A stretch of DNA of 6,697 nt, taken from NCBI GenBank assembly GCA_030037055.1, contig JASHRZ010000180.1:1-6697 (forward strand). Direction: 5' to 3'. The translations under genes were made by a program, and so were the position numbers. The stretch comes from Alphaproteobacteria bacterium (GTDB lineage Bacteria > Pseudomonadota > Alphaproteobacteria > ATCC43930 > CGMCC-115725). Shown here piece after piece: positions 1 to 5,188 of the stretch. How positions within the stretch are numbered: the first letter of the stretch is position 1; the number at the start of each line of letters is the position of its first letter. The notes below the pieces were generated by a model. It had not been told where the DNA came from, did not search any database, and saw only the letters and a program-made list of their open reading frames with translations.

Positions 1-70
1 CGGTTTCGGGCTCCACCGGTCGAACCGCTCAATAGAAACGAGCGGACCCACCGACGGGGATCGAAAATTC

Positions 71-129
71 AGGACGAAGATTGACGAAGATTAACGTCGA
101 TTATTGACGTTCGTCGCAATCAACGTCAA
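71..129 (+). promoter_or_regulatory. Candidate operator cluster: phased TTRACG hexamers and an inverted repeat
   Basis: Hexamers begin at 71 (AGGACG), 81 (TTGACG) and 91 (TTAACG), so they lie on one face of the helix at a 10-base step; 73-82 and 83-92 are an exact tandem repeat GACGAAGATT. A further TTGACGTT at 104-111 pairs with AACGTCAA at 122-129 as a perfect 8-base inverted repeat with a 10-base centre. The cluster lies about 200 bases upstream of the synthase start. This is the layout of a binding site for a dimeric or cooperatively binding regulator, but the protein is unknown. TTGACG also resembles a sigma70 -35 box, so part of the signal may be promoter. Confidence 0.4.
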
Positions 130-318
130 ATTTAGCTCAAATTTTCGGTGATTTTCCCCAATAAACCACCAGGTTTTACTTCTTCTTTACGATCGCCCGC
201 CATAATCCTTAACAAGAAACTGCATCATTTTCAAAGCCGGTTAGCAAGCGGCGGATGCGGCATGGGGGATTCGCGGCGCGGCGTTGGATGGCGTCGGCGG
301 GTCGGTGCGAAATTGTGC

Positions 319-325
319 GGAAGGA
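319..325 (+). promoter_or_regulatory. Ribosome binding site of the synthase gene
   Basis: GGAAGGA lies just before two in-frame ATG codons. The ATG at 328 is only 2 bases from the end of this element and the ATG at 334 is 8 bases away. By spacing alone 334 is slightly favoured; the difference is two residues. No comparable element precedes the ATG at 262 or the GTG at 148. Confidence 0.5.
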
Positions 326-327
326 CC

Positions 328-1686
328 ATGGCGATGCCCTTTTGGGATGAGATTCCGACGCCGGTGGAAGCCCTCACCGGCAGCCTGCGCGACTACCGCG
401 ACCTCCGCGGCGCCGATCTCCTGAGACGCGTCGAACATTTCTTCCGCTGGCAGGATCTGCGCCGACAGCATCACCTGTGGCCCTATTCGCGCGCGACCGA
501 AGAGGCGCCGAAGGCGGTGTGCGCCGCCCAGGAGGATACGGGCGAGTCCTTCGCCGGCGTCAATTTCGGCTCCCAGGATTATCTGAGCCTCGCCTCGCAT
601 CCCGCGATCAAGGAAGCCGCCAAGACGGCGATCGACGAGTACGGCGTACACAGCGCCGGCTCAGCCGCCTTCATCGGCAACACCAGATACTCCCTGGCGC
701 TCGAGCGCTCGATCGCCGACTTCCTCGGCATGGAACACGCCGTGCTCTATCCTACCGGCTGGGCCGCGGGCTTCGGCGCGATCAAGGGGCTGGTCCGCCC
801 GGACGACCACGTGGTGATGGACGGCCTTTGCCATTCCTGCCTGCAGGAGGGCGCCTTTGCCGCGACGCGCAACGTCCATCTGCACGGCCACCTCAATATC
901 GCCTCGGCGCGCCGCCACCTGGCGCGGATCCGCGGGCGCGATGCGGAGAACGCCATCCTGGTGGTGACGGAGAGCCTGTTCTCGATGGACAGCGACACGC
1001 CGGACATCGCCGCGCTCCAGGATCTCTGCCGCGAGTTCAAGGCGACGTTGCTCGTCGACTGCGCTCACGACCTCGGCAATCTCGGCGAGGATGGGCGCGG
1101 CCATATCGGCCTCCAGCGCATGATCGGCGTCGTCGACATCGTCATGGGGAGCTTTTCCAAGACCTTCGGCTCCAATGGCGGCTTCGTCGCCACCAACTCG
1201 CCGGCGGTGCGCGAATATCTCAAATACTACAGCGCGCCGCAGACCTTCTCGAACGCGCTCTCGCCGGTCCAGGCGGCGATCGTGCTCAAGGCGTTCGAGA
1301 TCGTCGCATCGGCCGAGGGCCGCGCGCTGCGCGCCGAGCTCATGAACAACGTCAACGACCTGCGCGGCAAGCTGCAGGCGGCGGGCTTCGAGGTCATCGG
1401 CGATCCCTCGGCCATCGTGCCGGTGATGATGTGCGAGGAGGGCCTCGCCCGTCTCGTCGCCAGCCGCCTGCCGGAGCTGGGCGTGGTCGCCAACCTCGTG
1501 GAATACCCTGCGGTGGCGAAGGGCAGCGCGCGCTTCCGCTTCCAGGTCATGGCCAAGCACAGCAAAGCCAATGTGGACGATGTGGTGGAGCGTCTGCACA
1601 CCGCCTATGAGGCGGCGCAGCTGGCTTATCAGCGCTACAGCCGGCTCATCGCGCGTCCCGGCATCATCGGCGCCATCGGACGCTGA
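328..1686 (+). CDS. PLP-dependent alpha-oxoamine synthase-family enzyme, candidate autoinducer synthase (CqsA/LqsA-like)
   Basis: About 452 residues of a fold-type I PLP enzyme of the alpha-oxoamine synthase group (8-amino-7-oxononanoate synthase, serine palmitoyltransferase, CqsA/LqsA), which condense an acyl-CoA with an amino acid or similar donor in the cytoplasm. Seen: the substrate-region motif GSQDYLSL (81-88); His169 in DGLCHSC, where the family stacks a histidine on the PLP ring; Asp244 and His247 in VDCAHDLG, the PLP-nitrogen aspartate and its partner; and Lys278 in MGSFSKTFG, the Schiff-base lysine. All core catalytic residues are therefore present. The usual DEAHS motif reads DCAHD, and an N-terminal extension of about 75 residues precedes the family core. 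The gene is followed after 2 bases by a response regulator and faces a six-helix sensor kinase. That context points to signal synthesis rather than biotin synthesis, since no bio gene is near. Serine palmitoyltransferase-like or other activity cannot be excluded. The start is chosen by the binding site at 319-325. Confidence 0.8.
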   Translation: MAMPFWDEIPTPVEALTGSLRDYRDLRGADLLRRVEHFFRWQDLRRQHHLWPYSRATEEAPKAVCAAQEDTGESFAGVNFGSQDYLSLASHPAIKEAAKTAIDEYGVHSAGSAAFIGNTRYSLALERSIADFLGMEHAVLYPTGWAAGFGAIKGLVRPDDHVVMDGLCHSCLQEGAFAATRNVHLHGHLNIASARRHLARIRGRDAENAILVVTESLFSMDSDTPDIAALQDLCREFKATLLVDCAHDLGNLGEDGRGHIGLQRMIGVVDIVMGSFSKTFGSNGGFVATNSPAVREYLKYYSAPQTFSNALSPVQAAIVLKAFEIVASAEGRALRAELMNNVNDLRGKLQAAGFEVIGDPSAIVPVMMCEEGLARLVASRLPELGVVANLVEYPAVAKGSARFRFQVMAKHSKANVDDVVERLHTAYEAAQLAYQRYSRLIARPGIIGAIGR

Positions 1687-1688
1687 AG

Positions 1689-2087
1689 ATGATGGCGCCG
1701 GAGGGAATCAAAGGGCGCTTGCTTGCCATAGACGACAGCGTCGATTCCGCCGATCTCGTCGCGCGAGTGGCCGCCAGATGCGGCTACGAGGCGCAAGCGA
1801 CCTCCGATCCGACCACGGTGCGCGCGCTGCTGGCGAGCTGGAAGCCGGAGATCCTCACCCTCGATCTCTGCATGCCCGAGGCCGACGGCATCGACCTCTT
1901 GTCGGTGCTGGAGGAGGCCGGCTTCAACGGCCGCCTCGTGATCATCAGCGGCCAGGACGGCTGGTTCCGCAAAGCGGCGGCCCGGCTGGCCGAGACGCGC
2001 GGCCTCAAAGTGGTCGAGGATATGCAGAAGCCCGTCGACATCGCCGCGCTGCGCCAGCTGTTGAACCGGCTGCAGCCAGGCGGCTGA
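1689..2087 (+). CDS. Single-domain response regulator (receiver only), downstream of the synthase
   Basis: A 132-residue CheY-like receiver with no output domain. The acidic pair is Asp15-Asp16, the phospho-acceptor is Asp59 (in LTLDLCMPEADG), the switch Ser is Ser87 (in VIISGQD) and the conserved lysine is Lys114 (in MQKPVD). The set is complete, so it should be phosphorylated. It starts 2 bases after the synthase stop and has only a weak binding site of its own, so it is probably translated by coupling within the same mRNA. A second ATG lies at 1692. The receiver most likely takes phosphate from, or drains it from, the kinase encoded opposite, in the position LqsR has in Legionella. Unlike a typical two-component output protein it carries no DNA-binding or enzymatic domain. 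Confidence 0.9.
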   Translation: MMAPEGIKGRLLAIDDSVDSADLVARVAARCGYEAQATSDPTTVRALLASWKPEILTLDLCMPEADGIDLLSVLEEAGFNGRLVIISGQDGWFRKAAARLAETRGLKVVEDMQKPVDIAALRQLLNRLQPGG

Positions 2088-2117
2088 GCGCCGCGCGGGG
2101 CGCCGCCCGCCTATTTT
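2088..2117 (+). terminator. Weak terminator-like hairpin between the convergent operons
   Basis: GCGCC (2088-2092) and GGCGC (2099-2103) can pair around a 6-base loop immediately after the stop of the + strand response regulator, and a short TATTTT (2112-2117) follows 8 bases later. The stem is short and the T run lies too far away for a strong intrinsic terminator. It occupies the 23 bases between the two convergent stop codons and could act weakly for the + strand. Confidence 0.25.
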
Positions 2118-2488
2118 CCCGGCGCGATGCCGAGGCAGGCGTTGATCTTGCCGAGGAGCCGCGGCAGGTCGACCGGCTTGGTGTCGAAATCGGCGCAGCC
2201 GACCTCGCCGCTCTTGTCGCGGTCGCTGGCGAGCGCATGCGCCGTGAGCGCGATGATCGGGATCTCGGCCGTGGCCGGGTTCGACTTGATCCGCCGCGTC
2301 GCCTCCCAACCATCCATCTCGCCGAGCGCGATGTCCATGAGGATGAGATCCGGCAGCTCGGTGCTCGCCATGGAGATGCCGCTGGGCGCGTCGACGGCGA
2401 AGCAGAGCTCGAAGCCGTGCCGCTTCAGGCGCCGCCCGAGCATGTCGCGGTTCATCTCGTTGTCTTCCACGAGCAATATCTTAGGCAT
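2111..2488 (-). CDS. Single-domain response regulator (DivK-like receiver), downstream of the hybrid kinase
   Basis: A 125-residue stand-alone receiver. The acidic pair is Glu8-Asp9 (LLVEDNEMNRDM), the phospho-acceptor is Asp52 (LILMDIALGEMDG), the switch Thr is Thr82 (IIALTAHA) and the lysine is Lys104 (DFDTKPVD). The EDNEMNRDML and DGWEATRRIK wording is typical of DivK and of the last receiver in large hybrid kinases. Its ATG lies inside the 3' end of the kinase gene (shared bases ATGCCTAA), a different frame with an 8-base overlap, which strongly suggests translational coupling. No output domain is present, so it probably acts by protein contact or as a phosphate shuttle or sink for the kinase. 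It could also be a receiver split from a once-fused tandem-receiver kinase. Confidence 0.92.
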   Translation of the reverse strand: MPKILLVEDNEMNRDMLGRRLKRHGFELCFAVDAPSGISMASTELPDLILMDIALGEMDGWEATRRIKSNPATAEIPIIALTAHALASDRDKSGEVGCADFDTKPVDLPRLLGKINACLGIAPGK

Positions 2489-4352
2489 TGGCGACCATCG
2501 GCTTTGCGGTTGCGGGTTCGGCGAGGTGATCGGTCTTGCCGCGCGGGCAGATGCGGTCGAGCACGCGCATTAGCACGTCGCGGTCGACCGGCTTGACCAG
2601 GTGCTCGACGGCGCCGAGCGCCAGACCGGTGCGCCGGTCGTCGACGATGGTGAGCATCACCACCGGAACCGCCTCGAGCTCGAGATCGGCCTTGAGCGCG
2701 CGCAGCACTTCCCAGCCGTTCATGCCCGGCATCAGCACGTCGAGCACGATCGCGGTCGGCTTCACCGCCCGGGCGAGCGCGAGCACCTTGCGCGGATCGT
2801 CGCCAAGCACCGGTCGGAAGCCCTCCTTCATCAGGATGCGCTGCATGAGGTCGAGCACCGAGGGATCGTCGTCGATGACCAAGACGACGTCGCGCCGCGA
2901 TGCGCCATCGGCTTGCGCCGGCTCGGCCACCGAGTCGACCTCGTCGCGCCGCTGCGCCGTGTCGGCGAGCGAGGCGGGAAGCCTGATGGTGAAGCAGGAG
3001 CCGCGGCCCAGCTCGCTCTCCACCGTCACGTCGCCGCCCATCAGGCGGCAGAGTTTCTGCGTCAAGGCGAGGCCGAGGCCGGTACCGCCGTATTTGCTCG
3101 ACGTCCAGGCTTCCGCCTGGCTGAAATTCTGGAAAAGCTTGCGCAGGTTCTCGCGGGCGATGCCGATGCCGGTGTCGCGCACCGCGATGCGCAGCCAGTC
3201 GCCGTTGCGCGCCGGCTCGCGCGCCACGCTCATGATGATGCGGCCGCCCTTGGTGAACTTGGCGGCGTTGCTCAGCAGGTTGAGCACCGCCTGACGCAGC
3301 TTGGTCACGTCGCCCACGGCTTCGCCGAGCGCGCTTGCGCGCTCGATGATCAGCTCGTTGCCGTTCCTGGCGCAGAGCGGGCGCGCCGTCGCCGCGAGAT
3401 CATCGGTGAGGCCGTTGACATCGAAGCGCTCGTTGAACAGCTCCATCTTGCCGGCCTCGATCTTGGAGAGGTCGAGCACATCCGTGATCAGTGACAGGAG
3501 ATGCTTGCCGGAGGAATTGATCTTGCCGAGGTCTTCGACGGCCTGCGCGTCGCTGCCCTCGATCTCGGCATCCTCGAGCAGCATCTCGCTGTAGCCGATC
3601 ACGGCGTTCAGCGGCGTGCGCAGCTCGTGGCTCATCTTGGCGAGGAACTCGGATTTCGCGAGGTTGGCGTTCTCGGCCTCCTCTTTCGCCTCGCGCAGCT
3701 TGATCGCGGTGGCGCGGTGGTTGCGCACCTCGCGCTCGAGCTCGGACTGGTTGGCGACGATGCTGGCGTAATAAAGCGCCATCATCGAGACGTAGATGGC
3801 GGCGCTGATAGTCGAGACGATGCCGATGCCGCTCAGAGAATGGAGCGGCACGCGCTCGGGAAAGGAATGGCCGGCGGCGAAGAAGAGATAGAAGATGCTG
3901 ACGCCGACCGCGATCATGCCCAGCACCAGGAGACGCGGCACCAGGGCCGGGCCGAGGTAGAGAAAGGCCAGCAGCGGCACGACTACGAGCCAGGCGACGA
4001 AGGGGGAGCTGACGCCGCCGTAGTGGTAGCAGCCCCACAGGATCACGAAGACGAGGTTCGCCACCGAGATGAGGGCCAGCGCGGTAAAGGCGCCGGTGCG
4101 CTTGAGCAGCCACGGAAAGGCCCAGTAGACAGTGATTGCCGCGGCGAGCACCCAGAGTCCGTAGCCCGGATGCGGATCGAGCCAATAGAGATAGACGGTG
4201 ATCGTGTGGCCGAGGAAGGGACCGAAGAAATGCGAAACGAGAAAGACGCGGGCGCGCTGATGCATGGCACGCTCGGCCTTGAGAGCCGGCGGGATGAACC
4301 AGTCGAGCAGCGGATAAATCATTTCCGGTGACAGACGAAGCCACGCGCTCAT
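2481..4352 (-). CDS. Six-helix membrane hybrid histidine kinase with C-terminal receiver (CqsS/LqsS-like architecture)
   Basis: A 623-residue inner-membrane sensor. In order: a short cytoplasmic N-terminus rich in Lys/Arg (1-35); six predicted transmembrane helices at about 37-57, 64-83, 88-110, 115-133, 138-160 and 174-199 with very short loops and no periplasmic domain; a coiled-coil linker (about 202-235); a HisKA domain with phospho-His242 in SHELRTPLN; a HATPase domain with N-box Asn358/Asn362, G1 DTGIG (393-397), F-box near 407-410 and G2 GGTGLG (422-427); and a receiver with Asp494-496, phospho-acceptor Asp538, Thr568 and Lys587. All catalytic residues are present. A six-helix sensor with little outside the membrane suits a small lipophilic ligand, as in CqsS and LqsS, and a synthase of the matching family is encoded opposite. 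The ligand is inferred. Start supported by AGGAGG at 4357-4362, 4 bases before ATG. Confidence 0.93.
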   Translation of the reverse strand: MSAWLRLSPEMIYPLLDWFIPPALKAERAMHQRARVFLVSHFFGPFLGHTITVYLYWLDPHPGYGLWVLAAAITVYWAFPWLLKRTGAFTALALISVANLVFVILWGCYHYGGVSSPFVAWLVVVPLLAFLYLGPALVPRLLVLGMIAVGVSIFYLFFAAGHSFPERVPLHSLSGIGIVSTISAAIYVSMMALYYASIVANQSELEREVRNHRATAIKLREAKEEAENANLAKSEFLAKMSHELRTPLNAVIGYSEMLLEDAEIEGSDAQAVEDLGKINSSGKHLLSLITDVLDLSKIEAGKMELFNERFDVNGLTDDLAATARPLCARNGNELIIERASALGEAVGDVTKLRQAVLNLLSNAAKFTKGGRIIMSVAREPARNGDWLRIAVRDTGIGIARENLRKLFQNFSQAEAWTSSKYGGTGLGLALTQKLCRLMGGDVTVESELGRGSCFTIRLPASLADTAQRRDEVDSVAEPAQADGASRRDVVLVIDDDPSVLDLMQRILMKEGFRPVLGDDPRKVLALARAVKPTAIVLDVLMPGMNGWEVLRALKADLELEAVPVVMLTIVDDRRTGLALGAVEHLVKPVDRDVLMRVLDRICPRGKTDHLAEPATAKPMVANA

Positions 4353-4356
4353 CGAC

Positions 4357-4362
4357 CCTCCT
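4357..4362 (-). promoter_or_regulatory. Strong ribosome binding site of the hybrid kinase
   Basis: Read on the - strand this is AGGAGG, a near-perfect Shine-Dalgarno sequence ending 4 bases before the kinase ATG. It fixes the start at 4352. Confidence 0.85.
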
Positions 4363-4368
4363 GCGGAG

Positions 4369-4394
4369 CTAACGATAATTGACGGTGGTTAATG
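4369..4394. promoter_or_regulatory. Second set of phased TTRACG-like hexamers, upstream of the kinase
   Basis: On the + strand the hexamers CTAACG (4369), TTGACG (4379) and TTAATG (4389) follow each other at a 10-base step with 4-base gaps. This is the same arrangement as at 71-96 upstream of the synthase. Here they lie 17-42 bases upstream of the kinase ATG, in the opposite orientation to the gene, so a bound protein would probably repress or sit on the leader. This is inference from pattern only. Confidence 0.35.
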
Positions 4395-4513
4395 GACTAT
4401 TTGCGGAGTTAGCGCGAAAGCCGCGCCCGCGGCCTGCCCATGGCCGCTCTGAGCTCCCATTATTTCTCATTTCGATAGTACGAAGGAAATCCCGCAAAGA
4501 TTATTTAAAAAAA

Positions 4514-4542
4514 TTGAATAACGATAACCCTTAACGTAGCAT
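4514..4542 (+). promoter_or_regulatory. Putative sigma70-type promoter for the small-ORF pair
   Basis: TTGAAT (4514-4519) and TAGCAT (4537-4542) are separated by 17 bases and each matches the consensus hexamers at 4 of 6 positions. They lie in the most AT-rich part of the window, about 80 bases upstream of the ATG at 4622. The match is moderate and could be chance in AT-rich sequence. Confidence 0.35.
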
Positions 4543-4555
4543 TGTGCAGTGCACA
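4543..4555. promoter_or_regulatory. Perfect 13-base dyad, operator candidate
   Basis: TGTGCA (4543-4548) and TGCACA (4550-4555) form a perfect inverted repeat around a single central G. It starts directly after the proposed -10 box, where a repressor would block the start of transcription. It is followed by ATTTTT, but a 6-base stem with a 1-base centre cannot form a useful hairpin, so an operator is more likely than a terminator. Confidence 0.4.
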
Positions 4556-4621
4556 TTTTTCTGGGATGAGGCCGAACGGCAGGGCATATAACGAGGGCCA
4601 AAGCATGGAGACAGGAGCGTG

Positions 4622-4801
4622 ATGTTGGATATCGGCTGGAGAAGTGTCATGGTCGCCGTGGTCTTTCTGGTCGACCTGATCGTGTTTGCCGACCTTGCCC
4701 GCGCCGAGTTCAGCGGCCTAGAAAGAAAACGCGCCCGGCGTCCGGCGCCGCCGCTCGGCGCCGACCATGCTCCTGCCGCAGCCGAGCGCGAGCGGTCATG
4801 A
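4622..4801 (+). CDS. Small single-pass membrane protein, unknown function
   Basis: 59 residues, not recognised. Residues about 8-27 form one hydrophobic helix (SVMVAVVFLVDLIVFADLA), followed by a basic, Pro/Ala-rich tail (RKRARRPAPP) likely to be cytoplasmic. AGGAG at 4613-4617 precedes ATG 4622 by 4 bases; a GTG at 4619 is an alternative start. Third positions are mostly G/C, as in the real genes here, and a promoter-like pair lies upstream. The stop overlaps the next start as ATGA, which supports both small ORFs being translated. The helix contains an aspartate, and the stretch ending ADLARA could also be read as a signal peptide with cleavage after Ala. It is divergent from the sensor kinase, so a role beside it is possible but not shown. 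Confidence 0.5.
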   Translation: MLDIGWRSVMVAVVFLVDLIVFADLARAEFSGLERKRARRPAPPLGADHAPAAAERERS

Positions 4802-5055
4802 TTGACTGGCCTCCGAGCTCCTGCGTTGCTCCCGGTCCGCCGGCGGGCATCGCGGAGGATCTCGAGACCGCCCGACGGCGGATGAAGCATCTCGCGCCCT
4901 GGCACGTGGCGCCGCTGCCGCAGACCCAAATCGCGCGGGCGGGAACAAGTGCCGGCCCGGTCAGCGCCGCCGAGCGAGCCTGCCGCAAGCGCCTGGCGCT
5001 CCAGGTGCTCGCATTGCAGATGGGCTATGCACGGCCGACGAGCGCCTTGCGGTGA
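4798..5055 (+). CDS. Small hypothetical protein coupled to the upstream membrane peptide
   Basis: 85 residues, not recognised and with no transmembrane segment. It begins in the ATGA overlap with the previous stop, the classic arrangement for translational coupling. The first 20 residues are rich in Pro; residues about 20-32 (EDLETARRRMKHL) and 57-75 (AAERACRKRLALQVLALQM) could form amphipathic helices. Codon use has high third-position GC. A longer frame on the opposite strand covers the same bases but reads as low-complexity Arg/Ala/Gly sequence and is not preferred. The existence of the protein rests on the overlap and codon use only. Confidence 0.42.
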   Translation: MIDWPPSSCVAPGPPAGIAEDLETARRRMKHLAPWHVAPLPQTQIARAGTSAGPVSAAERACRKRLALQVLALQMGYARPTSALR

Positions 5056-5188
5056 TCGCCGGCGGGCAGTGCCCATGCCTCATACCGACGAGCTGGAGCG
5101 CGTCGACAATGCCTAGGGCGTGCCGTCCTCGATCTTGCCCGGGACGGCCGCGCGCGATTGGGCTGCGCGCTCCCACAGGAGAGCCGCG
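5056..5188. other. Spacer before the acetoacetate decarboxylase remnant
   Basis: 133 bases of ordinary GC-rich sequence. I see no gene, clear promoter, hairpin or repeat in it beyond the ribosome binding site at its right end. Confidence 0.5.
5177..5181 (+). promoter_or_regulatory. Ribosome binding site of the acetoacetate decarboxylase remnant
   Basis: AGGAG lies 7 bases before ATG 5189 and decides this start over a GTG at 5120 in the same frame. The protein from 5189 also begins just where the family does. Confidence 0.7.

Larger units (their letters stand above)
1..327. other. AT-rich upstream region of the synthase gene
   Basis: No gene is recognised in these 327 bases. Bases 60-215 are clearly AT-rich against a GC-rich background, as expected of a promoter region. 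The open frame can be extended upstream to a GTG at 148, but the encoded residues there (rich in Lys, Asn, Phe and Ser) do not resemble the rest of the protein and the segment lacks the high third-position GC of the gene, so I treat it as non-coding. Visible structure: a hairpin CCGCTC (25-30) / GAGCGG (40-45) without a T tract, a 10-base tandem repeat at 73-92, a set of TTRACG hexamers, and an inverted repeat at 104-129. I could not assign a convincing -35/-10 pair. Confidence 0.6.
4353..4618. other. Divergent intergenic region between the kinase and the small-ORF pair
   Basis: A 266-base non-coding spacer. From the kinase side it holds the binding site and phased hexamers, then a GC-rich stretch (4420-4447) with two overlapping, mutually exclusive hairpins: GCCGCG/CGCGGC (4420-4433, 2-base loop) and GCGGCC/GGCCGC (4429-4447, 7-base loop). 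An AT-rich stretch (about 4478-4560) follows with a promoter-like pair and a dyad. It probably carries divergent promoters for the kinase and the small ORFs. Confidence 0.55.

Noticed and set aside
91..105. CtrA-type box (TTAA-N7-TTAA)
   Set aside because: The second half reads TATT, two mismatches from TTAA; no full match is present in either upstream region.
148..327. N-terminal extension of the synthase from GTG 148 or ATG 262
   Set aside because: The segment is AT-rich in its first 90 bases, overlaps the regulatory-looking region, has no ribosome binding site before 148 or 262, and its residues do not look like the family. The start at 328 (or 334) has a binding site.
661..1599. Long open frame on the - strand within the synthase gene
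   Set aside because: It is a mirror of a strongly supported gene in a GC-rich genome, is very rich in Arg, Ala, His and Asp, and shows no family motif.
328..1686. BioF (8-amino-7-oxononanoate synthase of biotin synthesis)
   Set aside because: The fold matches, but the DEAHS motif is changed, the N-terminus is longer, and no other biotin gene is nearby; the neighbours are signalling genes.
2601..4331. Two long open frames on the + strand opposite the hybrid kinase (2601-3494 and 3501-4331)
   Set aside because: Both are antisense shadows of the kinase, whose domains and catalytic residues are all intact. The translations are His/Arg/Asp/Glu-rich with no recognisable domain.
4541..4558. TraR-type tra box / LuxR-type operator
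   Set aside because: The half-sites match, but the central spacing is 1 base instead of 4, so the geometry is wrong for a TraR dimer, and no LuxR or LuxI gene is in the window.
4543..4560. Intrinsic terminator (dyad followed by ATTTTT)
   Set aside because: The 6-base arms are separated by a single base, so a stable hairpin with a normal loop cannot form, and no + strand gene ends upstream of it.
4531..5076. A 181-codon open frame on the - strand over the small-ORF pair
   Set aside because: Low-complexity Arg/Ala/Gly/Ser sequence that runs through the AT-rich promoter region and dyad, with no domain. The + strand pair has binding site, overlap and codon-use support instead.
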